The position numbers were made by a program, and so were the translations under genes. Shown one piece after another: positions 23,201-35,963 of a stretch of 64,000 nucleotides of DNA. The notes beneath the pieces were generated by a model, which was not told the DNA's origin, did no database searches, and saw only the letters and a program-made list of their open reading frames with translations. Source of the DNA: Ciona savignyi (lineage: Eukaryota > Chordata > Ascidiacea > Phlebobranchia > Cionidae); assembly GCA_000149265.1 (NCBI GenBank), contig CH003025.1, positions 275,657-339,656 of the forward strand. The letters run 5' to 3'. Every line of letters starts with the position of its first letter. Positions within the stretch are counted from its first letter, which is position 1.

Positions 23201-26200
23201 CACTTTAAGAGCGATTTAAAAACACTAAGATTAATCAAAAATGCGATGCGATTGTGGTAAGAGTATTTAAATATGCATGACACAGACATGCACGCCACAA
23301 AATCACAGATGGTCCGGGATGATTCATTGATTTAAAAGGCAGAGCCGGCTCGGTTTAAACGACAAAATAGGTGTTAAGAAATACACCAACTGGAAATCAA
23401 CACATCCAATGAATTATTAGGCTCACAAAGCGTATGATATATTTGATTAAATACATTATCAGTCATTTAATGTGAAACCAACACTTCTCTGTCAGCATAA
23501 CTGATTTCCTGAAAATGTAAGACTATAAGTAACCATTTGTTAAATTTGCCTTACTGGTTTTGCTTTAAATCTACCAAAAAACATATACTGGCGTAAACTA
23601 CACTTGTTGGTGTGAAATTAAATCATTATAAATGAGTATTAATACAATGTTTGATTTCATTTTAATACATATGCATAGCATTAAAAACAAACAACAAAAT
23701 TTTAGATTTAATTACAGACCGAACAAAGGCTAGAAACTTTGTTTTTAACTTGAATTATATACATAAAATTCTGTGTAAACGTAACTAAATCTAAAACAAG
23801 GCATTATTTCAGATTTAAACAGGAAGGTAATAAAAGAAAGGGACACTTCACACTAAAATGAAGATAAGGCCATTTACTGTTCGGGCTTGAAGTGAAAATT
23901 ATAGTTTGTTCTGTGATTAAGAAGTGTTATTATCAGCATCCGAGATTGTTTACATTCTCAAATTGAGAAATTTCACCCTTTCCCTCCTTTTAATGTTGTC
24001 CGTTTAATCCCAACCATAAAACATACATGAAAAAAATCAATTTCTGCACTGGAATACAAAGAGCAAATATAATCAATTCTTTTCACTAATTCCTAATTCA
24101 GCTTTCCTGTCCTTCATTGTTGATTGCAAATGTTTTGTTTATTTATTCTGCATTTGTAACAGTTTTGTAACATGTGGATGTTTTACAGCTAATTTTTATA
24201 AAAAAGCCATGTTTTACATTTGCATTGCCTAGTTAGTGATTATGACATTGATGATCACTCATCTATCTCTGTCAACAGTCTAGTCAGATATCTGAAGAAT
24301 ACTGTCAAGATGTTACAGATATTTCCTGCATGCATTAAAGCATCATTATACCTTACTAAAGAAAAGTACTTAACTATACGGGAAAAGTATTCAGGCAAAG
24401 CGAACCTGTGTGCTGCTGACTCCCTCCAGTAGAAGTCTAGTTATCTCCTGCTGTCGATCGAAGTCAGTTTGCGTTATCCGTAGTTCACTCTCCGACTGTG
24501 GAAGAATGGAAATATTTATTCCAAAAATATTTAAGTACCGTTAACTTAAAAGTCTGACCTACTAGTAATGGAATCTTGTTTGGGAATGTCTCCATTCCAT
24601 AATAAAAAATAATTCAAATATGAAATGACTAACAGAATGGAAACAAAAGATTAACTTGGACTTTACAATTTGGATAAAACCTAATTTAAATACATTGGAA
24701 CAAAAAGACGGTCGATAGATAGAATTACTTTTTCGTTCTTTTGTTAAAATCGGAACATAATAAGATTTTCAATTGATAGGTATAATAGAATCGAGTTAAA
24801 TTCCAGAATGACTCAATGAGGAAATACAAATTTTGTTTGTGACTTTGTATTTAATGTTCTGATTGGAAGTAGTTTTATATTGATTAAATCTTGGTATAAT
24901 TATAACATAACTTTGAGGTATAACTATAATATAGATTTTAGACGGTCCTTGTCCTTTCGGTTACCACCATCATGATACTGTGTTGTTGTATATTACATAT
25001 TCTTAAATGTATATTGCAGATTCTGTTAACCAAAATGTCATATGTGCACACAACATATGGGAAAACATGACATAGGCCTAATAAAAGCAAAACAGCCAAT
25101 AAAAAAGCAATACACTTCAGTGATCACATCACATGTTTTAGTTGTATTGGCTTTATTGGTTTTATTAAAAAAGCAAAGAAAATGATTTTTCATCAACACA
25201 GCCATACACCATACTCGTGATATATAAAATTGTCAGTTGAGTGTAAAACCACACAGCACAACCCTGTTATTTCAACACTTAATAATCAACTTTCGTACTG
25301 TTCCTAGGATCCATTGTAAAGGTCAAGTAGGAGTACGTGATTCTCAACCATATATTAGGAAATATTGTCTATGGAGTGAAAATGTAATCTTAAAAATAGC
25401 TATGTGTGTACCATAACAACACAGACGATAGTTTGAGCGTATATTCTATAACTAAATTTTTTAAATGTAGGTTTACATTAATATATCAGCAAAAACTATA
25501 CTTTTTTAAATGTATATTTTCCTCTTAGCAAGTAGACCTAATGGCTGTACTAGTTTAATTCAATATTTAAATGTATTTTGTTTTTGTTTAAACTGTCATT
25601 CTATAATCACTGTCATTTTGCTTGTTGCATACATCTGGATTGATAATTCCTACTTAATTAATTAAAAATGTTTTGCTGAGTTTGATTTGTGGCATGTGTT
25701 GGCCACTGATCTAACAGGTCGGACAAACTATCTACAAACAAATGACAACGCCATTCATGAATCAGCCATTAAGATAACGATTTACACTGGCATTAAAGAT
25801 AAACCAAAAACTAAAAAAATATGACCAACCGTTTGCCTTGCTTCAAGAGACTTGGCTCGCCGAACTTTAGCTTTCGAAGCGTCCAAATCGAGCCTCTTTT
25901 TCTCTAAAGTTTTCCTTTCCTTCTGAATAGTTTTACAATCCCCCTCCAGGAAGTTGGAAAGGGGTTGTAGGTAATTATGCAGGGTAGTCTGGATAAAGGT
26001 TTGCTCTGATTGACCGAGTTTCATTTGAGTTTCACCACATTTTGCAAGCGCACTTCCTGAGAAAAAAGACATTCTAAAAAAAATTTATTGTAAAATATTT
26101 TAACAAAAATAATGTTCTAAAAATTATAAAAATTATGTTACTTAAAATCAGTACATGTGTTACTTAATAGCTGTATGAATTCCACAAGCTATTTTGATAT

Positions 26201-29200
26201 GATTTAGATATTACATTCCAATGGTATATAAGTATTTTAATACACAATAGTAAGTTGGAAGGAATATGTGGCTTCTGCCCTGTATACAAATTTTTGGAAA
26301 AGTAAGCCAAGATATTGAAATTGGCCGCAATTAAATAGGATTGCTACCTGATTACTGTTAAAACAGCTGTACTGTTTGTTCAAAAGTAGGAAACAGCTGC
26401 AACAAATAACTTGAAACCAATATTGTGGGCCATGAATGACCAATATACAACTTTGCAAAAGAGTAATGATATTGTAGCTATTTATTAAACACATATCCAC
26501 AGTTTCATTTGAAAGTATCAACAGGTGTTTTAAAATGTAAGACTTCACAATAAGCAGATGATTGCCATGATATCCATTACAGCGTTATCATGGATTAATT
26601 ATTCATATCCAATATTGCTGATAGATGGCCAGTCGATGATGGATAATTTCTGGCACACTTAATTATTACAACACAATTGTCACAGGACAATTGTGCTGTA
26701 ATCACTTTTGCAAACTGAATTTTGAATGGTCAATTATTATAAACTATATTTTTAAAAAACATTCATGTTTTTAATGATTCTACTAGGTGAGGTGAAACCA
26801 AAGCTAATAGTATATTCCAGAAACGGTATGTATTGTGTGTATAATTTATACTGTATATTCAAATTTGTATGCAACTGAATTATTTATATATGGGCATATG
26901 TTGAGCAATATCGTGCTATAATACATAAACCTTTTTAAAGGTAAGAACCAAACATGACATTAGACTAAACAAACAAAAATGTGTCTCTGTTAAGGAGTGA
27001 TTCTCCTTTTGTTACAGGAAAAATGTTTGAAAACAATGTTATGCTTGAAAATCAACATAAGACATACAAAATGAGGAGCTCAAGTAACTAGGGTTAATAG
27101 CACCCTTTTTTAAAATAAAAATCATGTTTTGTTTTACTTAAACTTATGGGATGTTGCAATAATAAGCTGTAAATTAGACATAATATGACTTGCATATTTT
27201 CGGCAAAGTTTTAATTGTTTTACTGGCATATTTTTACAGGTATGCCTGTGCTGGAATTAAACATTTTCCACAGAATGTCAAGTCACAAAATGTGAACATC
27301 AATGCCAATATCACACAAGTCACAAGTGACACTACCGTATGAAGTTCCAGGTCCAAAGTCATTCCCGGCTTCAATCATCGTTAACCCGAGTTGCTCAGTG
27401 TTGTTAATTCGATCCGGTGGTTTACGGTCAAGCTTCAGGTAAACGAAATCTTCCATCCGATTGTCTGGGGTAAAGAGTAGTTGCTTAGGGTCATTGGTGG
27501 TTCGTGTAGTTATTTGTTACATGGCAGCTTACTTATGTATTGTTTTTGTTTCTGAAATGTTTGAATCTGTTTTCCCATAAAGGACAGTTAATTAACTACC
27601 CTGGTGATAGTTTACATGGAAACTGAAGGCAATAGGGAAATTTGAATGGAAAGTAGTCACCAAACAGCATAACAAGAATATAAGTGTTTATAAGACAGTT
27701 TTTTCTCCAGATTGGATTGAGCAAGAAATATTATGATTAATAATAATTACCCCACTATAATAAACTTGGATATCATTGCATTTTTGAATGATGTTTAAAG
27801 TATGCGCCTGTAATGTATGATATCTCTTGGAGAAAATTCTTAGTTTATTTTGAAATATACGGTATAAGATCAGAAAATTTCCATTGTTTAAACAGTTGTA
27901 AAAAGAATGAATATTTAACACACATCGTACATATTTAAACAAACAGTGTTCAAATAAATCTTCTTAATGCCTTGTCCTTGAGACATCAGCTGGTAAATAT
28001 TTCGCGAGCCTTTTCTTATCAAATGTTTACCCAAGCAATAAAAAGAAAATGTAAGTCAAACTACAGACATAACAGTAACTTTAAACTTTACATGTTGCAA
28101 ATTAGAAATAAGTGGGCCTACGTAATATAATTATTATCTTTGTTGTATTACCTTTTCAGTTATTATCACAGATTATAATTTGCACTCGGGTAAAATATTA
28201 AATACATTAAAATGAACTAATATGCTTTTTAAATTGCATATATATTTAAAAGAATTATATTCGTAATCCCTATTCGTAGTTTCTTTAAAATTGGCATGCA
28301 AAAGCACAAGGAACTTGTTTGTGTACAACGTTTTATGTAAACATGATTTGAGTGTGCTATTTTGGCTTTGATGACATCATAATCAATCGCAATTCTAGGG
28401 GTGCTTTGGAAATCACGTTTGTATAGCGAAACCTGCCTTTGCAGAAACATTCCAATTCTTACTCATCGGAACTACCCCTGAATAATAGTATGCAAGGAAT
28501 CAAGAATATAAAATATGCATGTTTGGTCGAAGGCACTATGCATTAAAGAGGTACTTTTCAGATAATGCACTGTTTGAAACTATATCAGAGTTAGTGTGTT
28601 GTATAATCTACAGAGATTGACCGAGCTATTAAAGTGTGATTAACAGTAATTAACGAGATATAGCAGGATGTTCATTAAAGTCTTTTGCTGTTTGCTCACC
28701 CTGTAATCTACTAAGCTTAAGAAAACAACTGTTAAAATTTTAAAGTTTAAGAAAACAAATAAATTGAATTCCACATCAATAAAAATAAAGTGACGAGTTT
28801 ATGTGGCATATGTTGGTATAAGCACCATAAACAAATCACCAAGTCTACATTAAACAAAATCCTGTAACAACACAATTCAATTGCTGCCCAACCACTTTTA
28901 AATGTTATTTTAAATGGTATAGGGTATTCAAGATATTTTATTTATCATGTAATGTACAGGTAGGGATGGGCTAAATAGAATAGTTTATTATTCTATTAGT
29001 TTAATATTTAGGAACAGTTCTATAATAGTAATTTCGAATCCTATTCTAGATATTGGTAATATTGTTGTTATTGTGCCATTACTATGCTATATACATGTTT
29101 TTTTCGTTATTTATTTTATTCAACCAAGTATGTATGGATGTAAAGCACATCCTAACTACGATTAATAAATTTTCACAATATAAGTGGAACATAAAAGTTA

Positions 29201-30181
29201 GTAAGTTAGAACTAAATAGGCAAATGATGCCATCAATAAATACGGTATCACATTTTTACCATCAAACCAAGAAAATCAATTTCAAAAATAAACAACAAAG
29301 AGAAATTGCCTAAATAGTAAACAAACTTTATAGAAAATTCAGCTAAATATCTGTTTCCCTGCTCAGAGCAATTAATTATTTTAATATATTTTTAAATTTT
29401 AAAATAAGTCAAAATTACTTGGGTTTGGTTGGAGAGCTGCCTCTGTTTGAGCTTTAAGTTTCTCTGTCCAATGTTTTGTTTTGTCATATCTCGTTTGAAG
29501 GTTTTCAAAATTCGCATCGTATTCGGTTTTCTCTGCGTTGCCTAGTTTCTCCTCGGTGAACTAAAAAACAAATGAAAGTTGTTACAACATCTGACACTGC
29601 AATGCATGCGCGAGTGCCCCAGGCTAGCATGTCCTGTTTAAGATACCCAAAGGGATAATTGGCTCCCTAGTGCGTGGAGTAGAGTGCATGCAAAAAAAAC
29701 AACACACAAATAGCGTTGTGGCAACACAGCGAGTAGGAGTGGCATCATTACAACATGGGGTGCAGGATGAGCAAGAATAAATATAACCCATAGGTTGTCT
29801 ATAATGAAGTTTGTACCTTTGCGAAAGGATAAAATGGAGTATCAGTATTTATACATAAAATAACCATGCCCTGGTATTTCTTATGCCATTACTATACTCC
29901 TCATACCGGGTCCCAAGCTTGTGTGAGCCCGAGCTACGATTATTTACCAAATATTCGATGAGTTATGTAGCGCAAATTAATTCAAATCAAATTGTATTAC
30001 ACAGATTAATAAAAGGTAAAAAAAAACAAAATACAGTAATTCTTTTTTCTAACGCAGTAATACTTAAATAAAATATTCTCGTAAAAGTAATGACCTGCTT
30101 TGCCCTTGTAAACATAGTTGAAGCATCCGACGTGAGTTGCCGCATGTCGGGCATGGTTAATTTGGGAACTCTAAATTCCAT
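20243..30181 (-). CDS. SH3GLB1: Endophilin-B (SH3GLB1/Bif-1-like), complete
   Basis: Membrane-curving N-BAR/SH3 protein; in vertebrates it acts in mitochondrial, autophagic and endosomal membrane shaping. Exons (minus): 30095-30181, 29419-29560, 27336-27464, 25830-26056, 24406-24495, 21726-21823, 20962-21145, 20243-20350. Phases all join: 1065 nt, 354 residues, against about 365 in human SH3GLB1. Residues 1-29 give the amphipathic helix with TSDASTMFTRAKQ. The BAR domain fills about 30-257 (FTEEKLGNAEKTEYDANFEN, NFLEGDCKTIQKERK, RLDLDASKAK, FDRQQEITRLLLEGVSSTQA). A short Ser-rich linker leads to SH3 at 299-354 (RVLYDYDATDSTELSLLADE, W333, GKVPVSY). The join SLEARQT-SESELRITQ mirrors the short SH3GLB1 isoform. 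The exon 7 donor is a weak GTTAGA; reading through it gives a stop ten codons later and would remove half of the SH3. Start is the first ATG. Confidence 0.93.
20416..20660 (+). repeat. Old SINE-A copy
   Basis: Strongly diverged but collinear: CCCGGCCTATCCTGCTGGTT head, AAACCAGTTGCTATCTAGTC linker, CCTAGTGGATTAACTAGTAT and GACTGTGGGCATGAGGTTAT in the body. It lies antisense in the last intron of endophilin-B. Confidence 0.55.
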
Positions 30182-30683
30182 TACTTTCTAAACAATACTT
30201 TCAAACAGTTAAAATTCGCCGGACGCGCATTGAAAATTATTTTCTTGTGGATACAGTTTCTCCACTTTGATATAGAAAGAACTTTAACCCCAGCAGTCTT
30301 GGTAGGAGATAAAATTGTCCGATTTTAACTTTAGTTGAATTGACTTATTAAATTTTCATTAATATCCGTATTTCAGCACCGTTTATTCACAACAACGAAA
30401 TTAATAAAGAAAATGTGCTGTTCTAATCAAAACCGCTTGGGTTAAAGTGTTATGGTATTTCTATATAAGTACAGTACCCAATGCTGGGAAACCAGGATGA
30501 TTATGTTTTATCACCGTAACTGGAAAAACGCGGGCTATTATAGGAAAAGTTATTAATGTTTATCCCTGTTAATGAAAAATGCAAGAGAATTTATCAGAGG
30601 TATTTTGTCTAATATTGGTATATCGATGTATATCTTTGATCAGGCGATTTGCCGACTGTCTGATAACGCTCAGCTTTGCCATT
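30182..30683. promoter_or_regulatory. Endophilin-B upstream region
   Basis: About 500 bp between the endophilin-B ATG and the first repeat. It should contain the promoter; no TATA box or other site stands out. Confidence 0.35.
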
Positions 30684-31360
30684 AGGATGGGATAGGATAG
30701 CGTATTCATGTTTATCCCCGTGAATGGAATAACCAAAGGAGTTATCACACGGGCAAGCGTCAGATCACCTCGTGCCCACCGTCGGGTTACCAGAGCTATT
30801 GTACTATATGTTTTATATAATTGGATTTCTTCAGTTATATTCCGAACGGTCGCGTGGCTGAATAGTTAGCGCAACCGAATCATATACAAATTTATATAAA
30901 AAAAACACACATACACACACAAAAACGTCCCTGATGGCAACGAGCCCAGTATAGGTTCGAAAATTACCTCTGTTTAAAAATCACGGAACATAACAAATAG
31001 CTGATCATCCTTTAAAATATTTTTTAAAACCCAAAACTGCGCTGCACTCTTGAAATCTAGACAAAATTGTGTTTTAATCTTAAGGTAAATAAATAAACTT
31101 ATACTTTACATTATATTATATCTGGGCAACTAAATATTGAACTAAGTAATTAATGGTCTTATACTGTTACATTAAAATCACATTTGCGATTGAGTGTGTT
31201 GTGTTTGATTCACAGGTTCCTTAAATTTAGTGGAACTTATACGACGCTGGGTTCAGGCAGTGTCCGTTAAGTACCTTGCCCAAGGACACAACCAACCAGC
31301 TACCAACTTGCAACCCTTCGGCTAAAAGTCGACCTACTAAACCACCAGATTACTCTGACG
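30684..31360 (-). repeat. SINE-A copy split by a ~390-bp insertion
   Basis: The 3' half lies at 30684-30801 and the 5' half at about 31188-31360, both in minus orientation. The two halves resume at the same point of the SINE body, so an original copy was split. GCTATTG left of the break and GCGATTG right of it may be a decayed target duplication. The insert includes a SINE-B-like unit. Confidence 0.7.
30844..30968 (+). repeat. SINE-B / tRNA(Ser/Leu)-like repeat inside SINE-A
   Basis: GTCGCGTGGCTGAATAGTTA is the A-box region, followed by an expanded AT/CA-rich arm and TAGGTTCGAAAAT as B box. It belongs to the insert that splits the SINE-A copy at 30684-31360. Confidence 0.6.
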
Positions 31361-31454
31361 GACGAAGCTTGTTTGCTATTAAAACTATAGTACTACGTTA
31401 TTTGCCTTTTCTGGGCATAACTATTTGCATTAATGCTGAAAACTGGCAATTATT

Positions 31455-33168
31455 ATGGGTCCCATTTGAAAAATTGGGACACATATTGTTTTTGTCCGTT
31501 TTTTTTTTCTTTTTTTTTTTATTATTTTTTTCTTTTTTTTCGTCAAACGCTTGACAGGCATGGCATGTCGCCCCGACATCTATCAGAAGGAAAAATGGAA
31601 TCGCAATGAGACTTTGCCATTTGTTAGACAACATGGTCTAGATCAGTGGTTCCCAACCTTTTTGTCTTACTGACCCCCTTAAAAATTTTCGCAGATTCCG
31701 TGACCCACGCTTATATTCTATCCTAAATGCAAAATTGTAAGCACTAAAATATTTTACTTGCATTTATTAACAAATCAGTGGGATGGTTGACCTTGTAGGT
31801 CTGCAGCTAAACGTGTACCATGCTCACCTTTACTATTTTTGACCAATTTCAAGTTTTGACTGATTTCTGTTGTATAATATACTAGGCTACTTCCCAAATA
31901 AAGTTCCAATTTGCAGCTATTGCACGTTAAGATTCACGTGGTCATAGATTATGACATCACAATCGACGCATACTGATGCAATAATAATGTGCTACAAACA
32001 ATCCGAATGAAATATCCCAATGAAAAGTTATACACAGGATAGCACATACTACTAGCGTACCGGTACCCAGTCCTATTGACATTCACCTTTGTTCTTATTA
32101 GCAACAGCTTCGCGACCCCCTTTAACATACTTTGCGACCCCTTTGGGGGTCGCGACCCCCAGGTTGGGAACCACTGGTCTAGATGAACAGAAACTAAAAT
32201 TTTGGGAGATAAAACCAGGGGAATTCCCCTGGAACGTTAAAAACCAAAACGGTATTTTTTTCTAAAAAACTAGCTTTTGGGGGCATAGCGCTTGAACGGC
32301 AGCTCCAATTTGAATCAGATTTGGTTAAATGTAAGTGCATTAGTAACTGATTTTACACTTAAAAGAAATAAAAAAATTACTCAGGGAAATACCCTAGAAA
32401 TCGGATTTTGTTCTTTAATTATGATTGTGACAAGCATGCCATGTTGCCCCGAAATCTAGCAAAAGGAGTAATGAAATCGCAATAAAAATTTGACATTTGT
32501 AACAGAACATGGTCTAGATAAGCAGAAACCAAAATTTTGGGTAATGAATCTAGGGAAATTCCCCTGAGACGTTAAAAACCAAAACATTTTTTTTCTAAAA
32601 AAATAGATTTTTTGGGCATAGCGCTTGAACGGCTGCTCTAATTTTGATTAGATTTGGTTAAATGTTAGACCATTAGACACTTTAGGCCAATTAAAAGAAA
32701 GAAAACAATTGCTTAGAGTAACTCCCCTAAAAACGAAGATATGTTCCTGAATTATGATTGTGACAGGCATGCCATATCGCACTGACATCTCCAACAAGGA
32801 GTCGACAAATCACATTAAAACTTTAAGAATTGTTACATAACATGGCCAACATAATATGTAAAAACAGAAACTCATCTACTAAACCCAGGGGAATTTCCTT
32901 TATTTCATTACAGCGCTTAAAAAGGTTTAATTTAAAACATTTAAGGTAAAATGTATGTAAATTAAGATGTTTATTCTTTTTTTAACTACACATTGAAAAG
33001 AAGTTTGGTTGGACAACTATGGGACCCATGCGTTTATGCTTGCAGAAACAAACTACATACTCAGTGTATAAAATACAAATTGTGGTCAGGGACCCTGTAG
33101 CATGAATATATGACATACAAAATGTGTTTTACAAATAGTGGTGGTTAAACACGTGGTTGACACTCTCT
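31455..33168 (+). mobile_element. Repeat-unit element (family D) copy 1, 3 units, carrying a hAT MITE
   Basis: It starts at the near-palindrome ATGGGTCCCAT followed by a long T-run, and ends with ...CACGTGGTTGACACTCTCTAG. The core is tandem units marked by GACAGGCATG at 31553, 32429 (variant) and 32762. After removing the 541-bp hAT insertion plus duplication, spacing is 335 and 333 bp. Each unit has CATGGTCTAGAT, a GGGGAATTCCCC-type palindrome, GGGCATAGCGCTTGAACGGC and a GGGAAATACCCTA motif. ATGGGACCCAT near 33020 mirrors the start. No protein is encoded. I know no published name for it. Confidence 0.7.
31644..32176. mobile_element. hAT-family MITE with 8-bp target-site duplication
   Basis: 533-bp non-autonomous hAT element. 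The terminal inverted repeats are CAGTGGTTCCCAACCT and its complement GGTTGGGAACCACTG, a typical hAT end. Subterminal GACCCCC / GGGGGTCGCGACC stretches are also typical. The duplication GTCTAGAT at 31636-31643 is repeated exactly at 32177-32184. It sits inside a unit of the family D element, so it is the younger of the two. No transposase. Confidence 0.93.
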
Positions 33169-34039
33169 AGTTAAATTGAAAACTGGTTAACATTTAATTT
33201 TTTATTGCCACTTAAAGACAGAATAGAATAGTCAACTTTATCAATGTGTATAGGGAACGTAAGGGGCATCATTGCACCGGATAAGCCCCAGTCTAAAATG
33301 TGCAAATCGTGCATCGCATCTGCAGATGCAAATAAAGACTCGTATAAACTCCTTGGACCACTGGAAGTTCCCACGACAAGAATATCCCTTAGGAGCATTC
33401 TGCTCTTCAATCACTCCATTACCAAGAGATTTCATTTTGCCAAGATTTATTTCTCTGTCCCCACAACAGCACAGTTTCATCACAACAACACAGTTACGAC
33501 GACGGCGTGAGCTAGAACGCTTGTCCAGCAAGCACATCACGACGTACAGCTGAGCGCAGCAAGTGTTTACCAACCGCATTGGTATTGGCGGAATGAATGA
33601 CCACATGCTGGTGACTAAAACGATTTGATTCTCAATACAATTAGATCGATAGTTCACAGAGCAATAAGACCTTCTTTCATCACTTAGGTAGGAAATCAAT
33701 TTTTAAACCAAAAGAAGGTAATCGCTGTCATTGGCGCAGCTGCAGAAGATTTGTAAATGAGTTTCCGTTCACTTCGTTGCGGATTAGCCCATATCACGGA
33801 ATACGGCATTGTATGAATATATCCCGTCCTGTCCAGCAGCTTAGATTGTTTTTTTTTATGTCACGGGCTTCGGCGATGGACACGAGCAATTACTTTTGCT
33901 GCACAAATCACTTATTTAAATAAACACATACATCTTAAATGATAGACGAGATTTAGGGCATCATCAGTCTCCTAAAATTTGAACCCTTAACGAATGCCCA
34001 GCGTGCCCATGGGCTGAGATGGCTTCGTACATGCGCTAT
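33169..34039. other. Spacer with overlapping uncharacterised open frames
   Basis: Between the family D element and MITE-C copy 3. Minus-strand frames at 33241-33699 (152 codons) and 33171-33410 (79 codons) overlap each other and a plus frame at 33244-33510. None has a recognisable domain. A lone exon is possible but unsupported. Confidence 0.35.
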
Positions 34040-34501
34040 AGATGGCGTATAACCAATTAAGACCTCTATGAACGGCAGGATGTGACGAGTGGTACCCTCC
34101 ATGAGTCATTGTTTTTAAACTAGTGTTTTGCTGAGTAACAATGGTGGTGATTCCCCAATGTTTGTTTTGTTGAAAGCAGCATGTGCTAGGCTGCGCGCCG
34201 GTGTTCTCGTTTAGCTGTAAAGTTTTGTAATCGTGGAGCAGTGCTTTGTAAAATAAAGGTGTTGAATGTGCATCTGCTAGCTGTTTTGTTGGAAAAAAGT
34301 TGCCGATGTACGAAGGGGTATGGGCTCAAAATTTTTAAACAAAATTTTGTAGGGTTTTGAGTTTAGGTTGCAGATCCAAGCTTCAATTTTGAATTGTGAA
34401 AAAATCTAAGACTTCCTATGTCAGGATTTTGAGTGACAGTCGTTTTTGTGAGGTCAGTTTGCATTGGAGAGATAGGGAAAATAATTAGTTGAACGCCTCC
34501 T
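34040..34501 (+). mobile_element. MITE-C copy 3 (left of composite)
   Basis: 462-bp copy with ends AGATGGCG and CGCCTCCT. By eye it is identical, base for base, to copy 4 at 35314-35775 and in the same direction. That means a very recent duplication, gene conversion or co-mobilisation with the 812-bp core between them. Confidence 0.85.
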
Positions 34502-35313
34502 AAATGAAAAACGGGCTATTTTGAATTTTTAGCCAAAATCTCCAAATTTATAGAAATTTGAGTGTGGATAAATGTTACTAGTCAACTGTTTGTCTAAAAT
34601 CTTACACTTAATTACTTATGCTAATTAGCAAAGTAATTAATTAGTCATTTTTTCTCATTTTTGGTTGTTTTCACTCCGGTAGAGGGTCGTTCGGATATTT
34701 TTTCAAGAACCTAACTTCGAATGGCTTTTATAAATACCAGACAATCTTTCGATACAGACTGTTAATCCGATTTGAGATATAGGACTGAAAAATGTACTCC
34801 TCTTGGTATCCACATGTGACCTTTTTTTCATATTTTTCAATTTTTGGGCAGGTGTGAAGGCCTAGATGTGTTGTTGGACACTTATGCATACAGAGAGATA
34901 TAAAAACTTACCAATCCTAACCATCCTTGATTGTCAAACATTGGTGAAAGAAGTGGAGGCGGACAAAATGTGGTCACACGAGGCTCAAAGGTGACATTGG
35001 GTGTGTTTTTTTACTCAAAAACAACTATTTGTACCCTGGTTATGGACTTTAAACCTTTCAAATTACAGTGAAAAAATGTGCTGAAACTTGTGGAACATCA
35101 AGCAGTGAATTTTAATGTGTACGAAGAGTTTCAGTCATCACCAGTGACACTGTCGCCAAATGAAATCTACAGAATGACCACCCTTCAGTCGAAGGCCTGT
35201 AATAGCCGAAGCAGTCAACCGAAACGGTTAAAATTTGGACCGGAGTCTCACAGAATGACCTCTACTAGTAAGTTCAAACAGTTTAAACCAAACTGGAACG
35301 GTCACCGTTTCCA
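34502..35313. other. 812-bp single-copy core between identical MITE-C copies
   Basis: Not seen elsewhere in the window. It has one open stretch at 35078-35326 that runs into MITE-C copy 4 and shows no recognisable domain. The core may be captured host DNA carried by a composite element, or plain sequence that received two insertions. Confidence 0.45.
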
Positions 35314-35775
35314 AGATGGCGTATAACCAATTAAGACCTCTATGAACGGCAGGATGTGACGAGTGGTACCCTCCATGAGTCATTGTTTTTAAACTAGTGT
35401 TTTGCTGAGTAACAATGGTGGTGATTCCCCAATGTTTGTTTTGTTGAAAGCAGCATGTGCTAGGCTGCGCGCCGGTGTTCTCGTTTAGCTGTAAAGTTTT
35501 GTAATCGTGGAGCAGTGCTTTGTAAAATAAAGGTGTTGAATGTGCATCTGCTAGCTGTTTTGTTGGAAAAAAGTTGCCGATGTACGAAGGGGTATGGGCT
35601 CAAAATTTTTAAACAAAATTTTGTAGGGTTTTGAGTTTAGGTTGCAGATCCAAGCTTCAATTTTGAATTGTGAAAAAATCTAAGACTTCCTATGTCAGGA
35701 TTTTGAGTGACAGTCGTTTTTGTGAGGTCAGTTTGCATTGGAGAGATAGGGAAAATAATTAGTTGAACGCCTCCT
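35314..35775 (+). mobile_element. MITE-C copy 4 (right of composite)
   Basis: Same 462 bp as copy 3, same orientation. The outer flanks of the pair are GCTATA at the left and TATACC at the right, compatible with a short TATA duplication around the whole 1.7-kb structure. Flanks of the single copies do not match each other. Confidence 0.85.
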
Positions 35776-35887
35776 ATACCCCATTCGTTATAATTTAAAT
35801 GGTTGAACATCAGAATGCAATGATACGAATTAGACTCTATCCGTCGCATGAGCGTTAAAACGGCGCTGAATTATTTTTACGCTAGTT

Positions 35888-35931
35888 ATGGGTCCCATTT
35901 GGAAAAATGGGACACATATTGTTTTTGTCCG

Positions 35932-35963
<32 letters not shown>

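Noticed and set aside
31276-31634. Frames across a long T-run
   Set aside because: They are read through SINE-A and the T-run of the family D element (poly-Phe/poly-Lys).
34040-35775. The direct 462-bp repeats as LTRs of a retroelement
   Set aside because: The repeats lack TG...CA ends and have inverted-repeat termini; single copies exist elsewhere, and the 812-bp core shows no primer site or protein. A MITE pair fits better.
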